Source: Lachnoclostridium sp. UBA903 (GTDB taxonomy: Bacteria > Bacillota > Clostridia > Lachnospirales > Lachnospiraceae). From it: a stretch of 64,000 bases of DNA. Positions 45,019-53,997 of the stretch are shown here, in pieces (within the stretch, counting starts at the first letter, position 1; the number at the start of each line of letters is the position of its first letter). A program made the position numbers and the translations under genes. Under the pieces are notes generated by a model, which was not told where the DNA came from, did not search any database, and was given only the letters and a program-made list of their open reading frames with translations. Where the stretch lies: assembly GCA_002294045.1 (NCBI GenBank), contig DBEP01000074.1, positions 1 to 64,000 on the forward strand, given 5' to 3'.

Positions 45019-45068
45019 AACTTGTACGTACATCTTTTGCCATGCTTTTTTTTACATCGTACGTTCTG
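45019..45068 (+). promoter_or_regulatory. Two AraR operators upstream of araB
   Basis: Box 1 is AACTTGTACGTACATC (45019-45034) and box 2 is TACATCGTACGTTCT (45053-45067). The Bacillus AraR consensus is ATTTGTACGTACAAAT. Centres are 33 bp apart, about three helical turns, which suits cooperative binding. A candidate promoter TTGCTT-16-TAATAT (45086-45113) follows, so bound AraR would sit just upstream of it or an overlapping start. Confidence 0.82.
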
Positions 45069-45146
45069 GTCATATTAATAAGGATTTGCTTAACTCCTTA
45101 CTAATATTAATATCATCAAAATTTATAAAATTAGGAGGTATTTGTA

Positions 45147-46811
45147 ATGCCAAAGTATTCAATTGGTGTTGATTTCGGCACATTATCCGGGCGTGCATTG
45201 CTGGTTAATGTGGAAACTGGGGAAGAATTAGGGGATGCAACATTGGAATATCCTCATGGAGTAATGGATGAGGCTTTACCTGACGGTAAAAAACTTGCGC
45301 CCGACTGGGCACTGCAGCATCCTTCGGATTATCTGGAAGTGTTTGCAGCTACGATACCTGCCGTGTTAAAGGAATCCGGAGTTTCACCGGAGGATGTCAT
45401 CGGAATCGGCATTGATTTTACTGCGTGTACCATTCTTCCGGTAAAAGCAGACGGCACCCCCCTTTGTTTGCTGGATAAATATAAAGGGGAGCCTCACGCG
45501 TATATCAAATTATGGAAGCACCATGCGGCACAGGATAAAGCCAATAGATTAAACCAGATTGCGGCTGAAATGAACCAGGATTGGTTAGCCAGATACGGCG
45601 GTAAAATATCCTCCGAATGGATGTTTCCGAAGATTTGGCAGATTCTGGACGAATCTCCCCATATCTATGAAGCGGCGGATTTCTTTATGGAAGCGGCGGA
45701 TTGGGTAATCTGGCAGTTAACCGGCGTACAGACAAGAAATTCCTGTACGGCAGGCTACAAAGCAATGTGGCATAAACAAAACGGCTACCCTTCCAAGGCT
45801 TTCTTTAAAGCACTGGACCCCGGACTGGAAAACGTAATCGAAGATAAATTAAACTGCCCTATCACGCCTCTTGGTTCAAAAGCAGGCGAGATTACGGAAA
45901 AGTCTTCTAAGCTTACCGGGTTAAAAGCCGGCACCGCAGTTGCCGTTGCCAATGTGGACGCTCATGTTACCGTTCCGGCCGTTAAAATTGACGGTCCCGG
46001 CAAAATGCTTGCCATTATGGGAACTTCGACCTGCCACATGTTATTAAGCAACGAAGAGCATACGGTACCCGGTATGTGCGGTGTTGTAGAAGACGGTATT
46101 TGCCCGGGCTTCTTTGGTTATGAAGCAGGCCAGTCCTGCGTGGGGGACCATTTTGCCTGGTTTGTGGAAAACTGTGTCAGCGCCGAATACTACGAAGCAG
46201 CCAACGCGGAAGGACTTAATATACATCAATATTTAACTAAAAAAGCGGAACAGCTTAAGGTTGGACAGAGCGGATTAATTGCCTTGGACTGGTGGAACGG
46301 CAACCGTTCCGTACTGGTGGATGTGGATTTGACCGGTATGATTTTAGGCATGACTCTTCAGACAAAACCGGAAGAAATCTACCGCGCTCTAATTGAAGCC
46401 ACCGCTTACGGAACCAGAAAAATTATTGAAACTTTCCGTGCAAATGGGGTACCGGTAGACGAATTTTATGCTTCCGGGGGAATTTCCCTGAAAAATCCTA
46501 TGGCTATGCAGATTTATGCGGACATTATTAAGCTTCCCATTAAAATCGGAGGTACCACTCAGGGTCCCGCACTTGGCAGTGCAATTTTTGGCGCGGTAGC
46601 CGCCGGTTCCGGAAAAGGAGGATACGATAATGTATTTAAAGCCGGCAGCGTAATGGGTAAATTACGCGACACGGTATACACGCCAATTCCTGAAAATACA
46701 AAAACCTATGATTTACTGTATTCCGAATATTCCAGGCTTCATGATTATTTCGGCCATGGGGAAAATAATGTGATGAAGCGGCTTAAGGAAATAAAGAAAC
46801 AGCAAATATAG
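45147..46811 (+). CDS. araB: L-ribulokinase
   Basis: 554 residues, FGGY carbohydrate kinase: N-terminal YSIGVDFGTLSGRALLVN, GIGIDFTACTILPV, the WMFPK and MEAADWVIWQLTG core, and C-terminal FYASGGISLKNPMAMQIYADI. It phosphorylates L-ribulose to L-ribulose 5-phosphate. Strong AGGAGGT site. First gene of araB-araA-araD under AraR control. No arabinose transporter is in the window. Confidence 0.96.
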   Translation: MPKYSIGVDFGTLSGRALLVNVETGEELGDATLEYPHGVMDEALPDGKKLAPDWALQHPSDYLEVFAATIPAVLKESGVSPEDVIGIGIDFTACTILPVKADGTPLCLLDKYKGEPHAYIKLWKHHAAQDKANRLNQIAAEMNQDWLARYGGKISSEWMFPKIWQILDESPHIYEAADFFMEAADWVIWQLTGVQTRNSCTAGYKAMWHKQNGYPSKAFFKALDPGLENVIEDKLNCPITPLGSKAGEITEKSSKLTGLKAGTAVAVANVDAHVTVPAVKIDGPGKMLAIMGTSTCHMLLSNEEHTVPGMCGVVEDGICPGFFGYEAGQSCVGDHFAWFVENCVSAEYYEAANAEGLNIHQYLTKKAEQLKVGQSGLIALDWWNGNRSVLVDVDLTGMILGMTLQTKPEEIYRALIEATAYGTRKIIETFRANGVPVDEFYASGGISLKNPMAMQIYADIIKLPIKIGGTTQGPALGSAIFGAVAAGSGKGGYDNVFKAGSVMGKLRDTVYTPIPENTKTYDLLYSEYSRLHDYFGHGENNVMKRLKEIKKQQI

Positions 46812-46944
46812 CAATTTATCCGTCCCGAATCATTCAAAGAAAATACAAGTCCGTCTGGCAAAGACATACTATAAATGAAATTTAATAGTATTTAAATAAG
46901 CTATTATAACATACTGCTGTAAACAAAATAAGGAGGATTGTCAC

Positions 46945-48423
46945 ATGTCATCAATGAAACGTTATGAATTCTGGTTTATAACAGGTTCTCAGCACCTATA
47001 CGGGCCGGAAACCTTAAAGGCCGTGGCCGAGCATTCACAGATTATTGCGAAGGGATTAAACGAGTCCGGCGTTATTCCCTGTTCCGTAATCTTTAAACCG
47101 ATTGTAACCACACCGGATGAAATTACCAAAATAATCAAAGAAGCCAATTATGATGAAAAATGTGCGGGTATTATAACCTGGATGCATACTTTCTCACCTT
47201 CTAAAATGTGGATAAACGGATTATCCGTTTTAGAAAAGCCTTACTGCCATTTCCATACTCAATTTAACCGTACCATTCCCAATGAGGGCATTGACATGGA
47301 TTTCATGAATTTAAACCAGTCAGCCCACGGCGACAGGGAACATGGGTTTATCGGAACCAGAATGCGCATACCCCGCAAGGTTGTGGTTGGTTACTGGGAA
47401 GATGAAGATGTTCAGGAAAAAATCGGGAACTGGATGAGGTCCGCTGTAGGCGTACTGGTAAGCAGAAATTTAAAAGTAATGCGCTTTGGTGATAATATGC
47501 GCCAGGTAGCCGTTACCGAAGGAGATAAGGTAGCGGCCCAGATAAAGCTGGGCTGGCAGGTTAACACTACTGCCGTCGGAGATTTGGTAAAGGAAATCAA
47601 TGCCGTTGCCGAAGAACAGGTAGATTCCTTATTAAAGGAATATGAAGAAAATTATCAGATGGCTACCGACAATATAGCCGCTATACGATATCAGGCCAAA
47701 ACTGAGCTTGCTATAAAGAAAATGCTTGAAGAAGCCGGCTGCGGTGCTTATACCAATACTTTTGAAGACCTGCACGGTATGGAACAGCTTCCTGGCCTTG
47801 CCAGCCAAAGATTGATGGAAGCCGGTTATGGTTACGGAGGCGAAGGGGACTGGAAGGTTTCCGCTATGACCCATATTATGAAGCAGATGGCGGAAGGCTT
47901 AGAAGGCGGTACCGCCTTTATGGAAGATTATACCTATGATTTGACAAAGGGTAACGAATTATCCTTAGGCGCCCACATGCTGGAAGTATGCCCGACCCTG
48001 GCAGCCGATAAGCCAAGGATAGAAGTCCATCCGCTCGGTATCGGAGGCAAAGCGGACCCTGCCCGCCTTGTGTTTGAAGGACATCCGGGCAAAGCAATTG
48101 TGGCATCCCTGGTTGATATGGGCGGACGATTCCGATTAATCGTACAGGATGTTGAAGCGGTGAAACCCATTTACGATATGCCGAATCTTCCTGTTGCCCG
48201 GGTAATGTGGAAAGCAAAGCCGGACCTTAAGACAGGGGCGGAATGCTGGATTTTGGCAGGCGGCGCACACCATACGGTATTTTCCTATTCCCTGACTGCA
48301 GAACATATGCAGGATTTTGCGGAAATGATGGATATCGAATATATCCATATCGGTAAAGACACTACGATAGAAGGATTAAAGCAATTGTTATTCCTGCAGG
48401 ACATTTCCTGGAAATTAAAATAA
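46945..48423 (+). CDS. araA: L-arabinose isomerase
   Basis: 492 residues, full length. It opens EFWFITGSQHLYGPETLK, with metal- and substrate-site motifs CAGIITWMHTFSPSKMWI, EGDWKVSAMTHIMK and FMEDYTYD, and a C-terminal CWILAGGAHHTVFSYSL. It converts L-arabinose to L-ribulose. AAGGAGG site; 133 bp after araB. Confidence 0.97.
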   Translation: MSSMKRYEFWFITGSQHLYGPETLKAVAEHSQIIAKGLNESGVIPCSVIFKPIVTTPDEITKIIKEANYDEKCAGIITWMHTFSPSKMWINGLSVLEKPYCHFHTQFNRTIPNEGIDMDFMNLNQSAHGDREHGFIGTRMRIPRKVVVGYWEDEDVQEKIGNWMRSAVGVLVSRNLKVMRFGDNMRQVAVTEGDKVAAQIKLGWQVNTTAVGDLVKEINAVAEEQVDSLLKEYEENYQMATDNIAAIRYQAKTELAIKKMLEEAGCGAYTNTFEDLHGMEQLPGLASQRLMEAGYGYGGEGDWKVSAMTHIMKQMAEGLEGGTAFMEDYTYDLTKGNELSLGAHMLEVCPTLAADKPRIEVHPLGIGGKADPARLVFEGHPGKAIVASLVDMGGRFRLIVQDVEAVKPIYDMPNLPVARVMWKAKPDLKTGAECWILAGGAHHTVFSYSLTAEHMQDFAEMMDIEYIHIGKDTTIEGLKQLLFLQDISWKLK

Positions 48424-48440
48424 GGAAAGGACGTATTCCC

Positions 48441-49154
48441 ATGTTAGAAGACTTAAAGAAACAAGTATATGAAGCAAATATGCTGCTGCCCAAATATGGC
48501 CTGGTCACCTTTACCTGGGGCAATGTATCCGGAATTGACAGAACATCCGGCTATATGGTAATAAAGCCCTCCGGTGTGGAATACGATGCCATGAAAGCAG
48601 AAGATATGGTTATCGTAGATTTAAACGGCAACCGTATAGAGGGAAACCTGAATCCTTCCTCCGATACGGCGACGCATATTGAATTATACAAAGCTTTTCC
48701 TGGTGTTGGAGGCATCGTACATACCCATTCCAGGTGGGCGACCACATTTGCCCAGGCAGGAAGAGGAATTCCTGCCCTGGGTACGACCCATGCAGATTAT
48801 TTTTACGGTGAGGTTCCCTGTACACGTAAAATGACGCCTGACGAAATCTCTTCCTCTTATGAAAAAGAAACCGGTACCGTTATTATAGAACGCTTTATAA
48901 AGGGCAATATTCAACCGGAAGACGTACCCGGAGTCGTTGTATACAGCCACGGCCCATTTACCTGGGGCACCAGCCCGCATAATGCGGTTCATAACGCAGT
49001 TGTACTGGAGGAGGTAGCCTTTATGGCATGGCATAACCTGGTGCTTTCGGGAGGAAACATTCCGCCCATGCAGCAGGAACTCCTTGATAAACATTATTTA
49101 CGGAAACATGGTAAAGACGCATATTATGGCCAGGCCGTCCCTCCTGCCGACTGA
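48441..49154 (+). CDS. araD: L-ribulose-5-phosphate 4-epimerase
   Basis: 237 residues of the class II aldolase family. TWGNVSGIDRTSGYMVIKPSGVEYD, zinc ligands in HTHSRWATTFAQAG, then TTHADYFYGEVPCTR, and YSHGPFTWG. It yields D-xylulose 5-phosphate for the pentose phosphate pathway. 17 bp after araA, last gene of the operon. Confidence 0.96.
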   Translation: MLEDLKKQVYEANMLLPKYGLVTFTWGNVSGIDRTSGYMVIKPSGVEYDAMKAEDMVIVDLNGNRIEGNLNPSSDTATHIELYKAFPGVGGIVHTHSRWATTFAQAGRGIPALGTTHADYFYGEVPCTRKMTPDEISSSYEKETGTVIIERFIKGNIQPEDVPGVVVYSHGPFTWGTSPHNAVHNAVVLEEVAFMAWHNLVLSGGNIPPMQQELLDKHYLRKHGKDAYYGQAVPPAD

Positions 49155-49200
49155 TTGGATACTGCTTATTTAACTTCGGAAACCGGACCGGAAAAGCAAT

Positions 49201-49226
49201 ACGGCAGGAACGGGGCTGCCTGCCGT
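49201..49226 (+). terminator. Terminator of the araBAD operon (in the 412-bp gap 49155-49566)
   Basis: ACGGCAGG and CCTGCCGT flank a 10-nt loop, with TTGGTTTTCC after the stem. The gap otherwise holds the next gene's promoter. Confidence 0.7.
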
Positions 49227-49398
49227 TGGTTTTCCTGAACCTGCGCCTTACCGGTCTTGCTTTCTGAAACGACTTCTATATATACTCTGCAAAAAGGAAC
49301 GCTTTTCACATTTTTTGATGTTTTCAGGCGGTGTTTTATACTTTTTCTTATTTTTCACTCTATAAATTCATAATTTTCAACTAATCTGCTATTTTTTC

Positions 49399-49427
49399 TT
49401 GATACAACCCGTGAAATAATCTATAAT
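49399..49427 (+). promoter_or_regulatory. Promoter of the DD-carboxypeptidase gene
   Basis: TTGATA (49399-49404), 17-bp spacer, TATAAT (49422-49427), giving a leader of about 130 nt. Confidence 0.72.
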
Positions 49428-49566
49428 ATATTTATTATTTTCATATACTATCATTTAGATACCCTGTTAGATGCCTTGTTAAACTTGGACATTACTTTTT
49501 TACCATGATTAAATAATGAAATTAAAGCAAAAAATATACCATTCGGTTTTATATAAAGGAGTTATC

Positions 49567-51021
49567 ATGAAGAAAATTATAGCTATTTTAAGCTTTGTAT
49601 GCTTATTATTTGTAAATACATCCTCATCCTATGCCCAATCCATATCTAATACCGTTACCGCCGATAAAAACAACGGTTCCGACAATTCCGAAGCGAAAGA
49701 GGCCCTCTGGCCCGATAACGAACCAAGTGTGAATTCCGATGCCGCCATTGTAATGGAAGCTTCTACGGGAGCTATTTTATATTCGAAAAATATACATGAG
49801 ACTTATTATCCGGCAAGCATTACCAAAATACTGACTGCCTTGCTGGCAATAGAAAATTCTTCTTTAGGCGAGACGGTGACCTTCTCAAAAGAAGCAATTT
49901 ATGATGTAGATTTGGACAGCAGCCGTATTGGTATCGACGTAGGTGAAAAGCTTTCCATGGAACAATGCCTTTATGGAATAATGCTGGAATCGGCTAATGA
50001 GGTATCCTATGCCATGGCAGAACATATATCCGGCAATGTGGAATCCTTTGCCGAACTTATGAATAAAAAAGCCAAAGAACTGGGATGTACGGATTCGAAT
50101 TTCGTTAACCCTCACGGTTTACCGGATCCGGAGCATTATACTTCCGCATATGATATGGCTTTAATAGCCAGAGCTGCAATTAACAATGAGGTTTTCAGGG
50201 AAATAACCGCTACCAGAACCTATACCATCCCTCCTACCAATGTACAAAAGGAAACGAGATATCTGGCTAATCATCATAAATTTATAAAAGGAGACATCAA
50301 TTATAACGGCGCCATAGGCGGTAAAACCGGTTATACATCAAAGGCATTGTATACTCTGGTAACTTTTGCCGAACGGGACGGTTTAACCCTTATCAGTGTT
50401 ATTATGCGTTGTGACAGCATTGCAAATGAATATGCGGACACCGCCAGTTTATTAAATTTCGGGTTTGATAATTTCTCTATTTATAATATTGCGGATATGG
50501 AGAATCCGAATACGGTGGATTCAACCCCTTTATTTACGAAATACAGTCCATTATTCAGCGAAACGGATTCTCAGCTCAAAATCAGTTCTGACGGAAATAT
50601 TGTACTTCCTAATTCTGCAGACTATAAAGATGCCGAAAAAGAAATCATATTAAAACCCTTGGATAAAATTACGGAAGGGGATAATATAATAGGTACTATG
50701 AATTATACCTATGGCGGCACCTATGTCGGTTCTTCCGATATTATATATAATAATACGGTTTCGGATAATTTGTTGGAAGGTGCATATATACCTACTCCTA
50801 CACCAAAACCAAAAACCCAGAACAGCAATGTTATGAATCTTTCCGATGAATCCGGCAGCCTGAAACCTGTAATTATAGGTATTATTGTGGGCGGGCTTGT
50901 ACTTGGTTTAGGGTTATATATCATTTTTGTGGAAATACCATATCGAAAGAGAAGAAGTTCTTATTTAGAAAAAAGAAACCGTAAAAAGCATTATCATGAT
51001 AAAGATTATGTGGATTTTTAA
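49567..51021 (+). CDS. D-alanyl-D-alanine carboxypeptidase (peptidase S11)
   Basis: 484 residues from ATG 49567, behind AAAGGAG; a longer frame starting at 49516 lacks a site. Signal peptide (about 1-24, KKIIAILSFVCLLFVNTSSSYA), then the S11 catalytic set: SITK, SAN in MLESANEVSYAMAEH, and KTG in GGKTGYTSKALYT. Unusually it ends with a Pro/Thr linker, one transmembrane helix (PVIIGIIVGGLVLGLGLYII) and a basic tail of about 25 residues, so it is anchored at its C-terminus. It trims peptidoglycan pentapeptides. Confidence 0.93.
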   Translation: MKKIIAILSFVCLLFVNTSSSYAQSISNTVTADKNNGSDNSEAKEALWPDNEPSVNSDAAIVMEASTGAILYSKNIHETYYPASITKILTALLAIENSSLGETVTFSKEAIYDVDLDSSRIGIDVGEKLSMEQCLYGIMLESANEVSYAMAEHISGNVESFAELMNKKAKELGCTDSNFVNPHGLPDPEHYTSAYDMALIARAAINNEVFREITATRTYTIPPTNVQKETRYLANHHKFIKGDINYNGAIGGKTGYTSKALYTLVTFAERDGLTLISVIMRCDSIANEYADTASLLNFGFDNFSIYNIADMENPNTVDSTPLFTKYSPLFSETDSQLKISSDGNIVLPNSADYKDAEKEIILKPLDKITEGDNIIGTMNYTYGGTYVGSSDIIYNNTVSDNLLEGAYIPTPTPKPKTQNSNVMNLSDESGSLKPVIIGIIVGGLVLGLGLYIIFVEIPYRKRRSSYLEKRNRKKHYHDKDYVDF

Positions 51022-51060
51022 CGTTAGTTCTGAAAGTATACTTTCTATCTGACAACAAAA

Positions 51061-51090
51061 AAGACTTATGCTTCGTGATGCATAAGTCTT
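51061..51090. terminator. Bidirectional terminator between DD-carboxypeptidase and tRNA-Arg
   Basis: AAGACTTATGC and its perfect complement enclose an 8-nt loop, with T-runs on both strands. Confidence 0.9.
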
Positions 51091-51098
51091 TTTTACAA

Positions 51099-51172
51099 TG
51101 CACCTAACTGGATTCGAACCAGCGGCCTACCGCTTAGGAGGCGGTCGCTCTATCCTGCTGAGCTATAGATGC
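51099..51172 (-). tRNA. tRNA-Arg (anticodon CCT)
   Basis: On the minus strand the acceptor GCATCTA pairs with TAGGTGC. The anticodon stem-loop is ACCGC-CTCCTAA-GCGGT (anticodon CCT, reads AGG). T-arm CTGGTTCGAATCCAG, discriminator A, no encoded CCA. 74 nt. Confidence 0.96.
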
Positions 51173-51223
51173 ATTCACTGCCAAATAGCAGCAAATCTAT
51201 TCTACTATTTTATTAGAAATAAG

Positions 51224-52132
51224 TCAACCTATATTCAAACAATTGTCAGAATTAAAATCAATATATCCTTGCAGCCATATATTCCCTTTAAATCTTCTTC
51301 CGATAGCAGGTTCTCCCAATAAATCCTTCTTGTTAATGGCAACCTGAAAAATAACATCATTACTGGAAATCATAAGATTATAAACTTCTTCCGCTGTATA
51401 TTCGTTGGTAAGCACATCCATATCCACAATTGTTCCTAATACGGTGTAATTGTCGGATTCCGAACCATATGGTGTAAAAGAGGTTTCCACTATCGTATAG
51501 ATATCTTCCACTTTAGCTCGTCTTGAAATCATAGCATACATATCGATATCATCTATTGTTAAGCTGTCAATAGCCTCCTGATTTCCTTTTTTCGCTTCTG
51601 CTATTAACTGTCTGCGGTATTGTACGTCTGCACTGTTATTCTTTGCCAGCTTTTCGTCAAACTCCATAGGCAGGATGACTTTTCCGGAAATGGACAGGGC
51701 TGCCAGGTAAATAGGCATCGGCCGTTCTGTCAGGTTTTTATTCTTTCCTTCCATTAAATAATTCACAACGTTTTGTAAATAAAAAATCAATGATACGCCA
51801 AGCCTGATATCATCGCACATACCGGTGTAAGCTTCCGTATCCACCCTTTTTATTATAGAAATTTCTTCCTTGGTACTAATATATTGACTTTTAAAAAAGG
51901 GAAAATAATGTTCCATGTAAAATTTACCTTCCGAATCAATTTCTCCTCGCAAAGTAATTCCCATTTGTTTTGAGAACTTTTTTGTAATTTCCGTAAATAT
52001 TTTATTATTTGGCATATTATATATCTTTTTTTCTGTCGGCTGATCTATGATTATGCCTAACAACCGTTCTAACTCTACCCTGTCAATAACTTCACTAAAT
52101 CCTATTGCTCTTAAATAACTATGCACAATCAT
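51224..52132 (-). CDS. DUF3881 family protein
   Basis: 302 residues, soluble, starting MIVHSYLRAIGFSEVIDR, behind AGGTGG. It matches my memory of DUF3881, a family seen in Lachnospiraceae and without a known function. The C-terminus has AIGRRFKGNIWLQGYIDF. No membrane segment or catalytic motif is evident. It lies 51 bp downstream of tRNA-Arg on the same strand. Confidence 0.7.
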   Translation of the reverse strand: MIVHSYLRAIGFSEVIDRVELERLLGIIIDQPTEKKIYNMPNNKIFTEITKKFSKQMGITLRGEIDSEGKFYMEHYFPFFKSQYISTKEEISIIKRVDTEAYTGMCDDIRLGVSLIFYLQNVVNYLMEGKNKNLTERPMPIYLAALSISGKVILPMEFDEKLAKNNSADVQYRRQLIAEAKKGNQEAIDSLTIDDIDMYAMISRRAKVEDIYTIVETSFTPYGSESDNYTVLGTIVDMDVLTNEYTAEEVYNLMISSNDVIFQVAINKKDLLGEPAIGRRFKGNIWLQGYIDFNSDNCLNIG

Positions 52133-52347
52133 CCACCACCTAACTTAAAGATTAAACCGGGTTATCTCATTATATGGAGTCCAGCTTATTTAATATATCC
52201 AATATTTTAATTATTATACAAATAATTATTTATCTATTACTTATATCATATTTTTGCACCACTGGCAAGAAATTTGTTTTGTATAAAAAATTCGCCAAGT
52301 TTCAAGCCCAAATTAAAATAAATAAATCAATCCGGAATTTTATGTAG

Positions 52348-52465
52348 AACAAAGACTCTGGCGCTGACGCGCTGTCCTAAATGATAAATTTCCTTAGTAC
52401 GTCATCTGTCTCCTTCCGGTCGGGCTTTTTGTGCAATCGGACGTAATTTCCTATTGCATAAAAAA
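52348..52465. repeat. R1 extended repeat, copy D (in the gap 52133-52516)
   Basis: The terminal stem-loop TTTTTGTGCAATCGGACG ... TCCTATTGCATAAAAA (52426-52465) is the R1 core. The preceding 78 bp (AACAAAGACTCTGG, ACGCGCTGTC, TCTGTC) parallel the start of copy E at 63519. It lies after the HD-GYP stop. Apart from it the gap is AT-rich and empty. Confidence 0.8.
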
Positions 52466-52516
52466 TTCTCTCATCCTCAACAATTCCAAGGACGAAAGAA
52501 TTTAACAGTCTTACTA

Positions 52517-53581
52517 TCATAACTCTATGGTATCCTCAATTAATATAGTTAATTCTTTTCTCAAATCTTTTTCTATCCATGTTGTATATTTTTTCCCATT
52601 AGAGTCAGAAATCATATGTAATACGGGCCGTGTCGGACACTTTGCATTCTGCCTGATAACGATTCCCTTTTCACCATTATTTGTGATAACAACGGTACCG
52701 TTCGGGTAAGCCGCAACGGACTCTATAAAACAATTAACAATATCAAAATCGAATTTTACCCCTGCCTGGCTTACAATATAGTCAATAGCATGATGTACTT
52801 TCATTTTTGGGCACAAAAAGCCATATACGTATCTGTCAAAAGTATCGCACACAGCTACTATTTTACTGCCTATCTTTATTTTATCCCCTTTTTTATGAAA
52901 TGGGTATCCGGAACCGTCCAGTTTTTCATGATGACACAAAATAATATCTTTAGCAGCTAATGTTAACCAGTCTTCCCTAATGACAGAAGAGTAACCATAA
53001 ATGACATGCTTCATCAGTTCCTTCTGCTCTGATTTACTGAAATCATTATAGTTTCTGTTAATATAATCAAACTGCATGAAATTATATCCTATATCATGTA
53101 AAAGACTTCCAACAGCTATCTCACGAACTTTAACTTTTGGAAGCTTCATTCTTAAAGCTAATAATACAGATAACGCACAAACATTAATGGAATGGGAATA
53201 TGTACTTTCACTTTTTCTTCGAACTCCTGATATGTTAAATAAAATCTCAGGCTGGTCTATCATATCTCCGATAATCTGTTCGGCTACTTTCTGAATGTTT
53301 TCCAGTTCCCCATATCCTTGAAATGAAAATTTATCAATAATATTTTTAACAATATCCTGACACTGTTCTTTTATTTTTTCTTCAATATTATCCTCATCTT
53401 TTATTCCCATGGATAACTCATCTTCGACATAGACATAAGATATATCTAATTCTGTTAGTCTTCTGACATATTCTTTTTTAATAACAGAACCTGCCGACAT
53501 GATTACAATTCCACTGTTACTTAGAATATCTCTTGCAAGCAATTCATGTCCCTTGATAGAATCAAGTAACATTCTTCTCAT
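52517..53581 (-). CDS. HD-GYP domain protein, probable cyclic-di-GMP phosphodiesterase
   Basis: 354 residues from ATG 53579-53581, behind CGAGGTG. The N-terminal region (1-110) is typical of single HD-GYP proteins. The HD domain has HSINVCALSVLLA, the metal pair LLHDIG, then HHEKLDGSGYP (the GYP motif) and AVCDTFDRYVY. The usual HDIGK is HDIGY here and the THP block is KHVIYGY, so activity may be altered. Soluble, cytoplasmic, no receiver domain. Confidence 0.86.
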   Translation of the reverse strand: MRRMLLDSIKGHELLARDILSNSGIVIMSAGSVIKKEYVRRLTELDISYVYVEDELSMGIKDEDNIEEKIKEQCQDIVKNIIDKFSFQGYGELENIQKVAEQIIGDMIDQPEILFNISGVRRKSESTYSHSINVCALSVLLALRMKLPKVKVREIAVGSLLHDIGYNFMQFDYINRNYNDFSKSEQKELMKHVIYGYSSVIREDWLTLAAKDIILCHHEKLDGSGYPFHKKGDKIKIGSKIVAVCDTFDRYVYGFLCPKMKVHHAIDYIVSQAGVKFDFDIVNCFIESVAAYPNGTVVITNNGEKGIVIRQNAKCPTRPVLHMISDSNGKKYTTWIEKDLRKELTILIEDTIEL

Positions 53582-53734
53582 ATGAAAACACCTCGTAATT
53601 AAACATTTGCGGATAATGAGCATGTAGTGTAATTGTAAATCTAATTTCCCGAGGCTTTATTTATCCACCTATATAATACAATATCCAATAAAGTAATTAA
53701 TGTCAATCATTGATTAATTAAAAATTTATTAATA

Positions 53735-53752
53735 TTGTTATAATTTTAACAT
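53735..53752. promoter_or_regulatory. Possible distal Rex site upstream of adhE
   Basis: TTGTTATAATTTTAACAT resembles the clostridial Rex site TTGTTAA-N4-TTAACAA with a few changes. It lies about 150 bp before the promoter. Confidence 0.5.
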
Positions 53753-53885
53753 TTGGGAAGAATTTATCAGAAGTTTTTGTCATTTTTTTATAATCCCTAT
53801 TTATAAATTGGTAATTATGTATATTTTTTTAGTCATTTACTAATATTATTTTACCATTATTTGTTGAAATATTATAGAATAAAGT

Positions 53886-53914
53886 TTGACAACTTTCGAT
53901 TTCTTTGTTATATT
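53886..53914 (+). promoter_or_regulatory. adhE promoter (in the 416-bp gap 53582-53997)
   Basis: TTGACA (53886-53891), 17-bp spacer, TATATT (53909-53914). The start would be near 53921. Confidence 0.8.
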
Positions 53915-53942
53915 AAAAAGTGTAATGTAAGTTTATATAAGA

Positions 53943-53960
53943 TTGTTAATATTTTAACAC
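53943..53960 (+). promoter_or_regulatory. Rex redox-sensor binding site in the adhE leader
   Basis: TTGTTAATATTTTAACAC matches the clostridial Rex palindrome TTGTTAA-N4-TTAACAA at 17 of 18 positions. It lies about 25-40 bp downstream of the likely start, suitable for roadblock repression that is lifted when NADH rises. Confidence 0.82.
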
Positions 53961-53997
53961 ATTTAAAACCATAAATTATATAGGAGGATTTTAAAAT

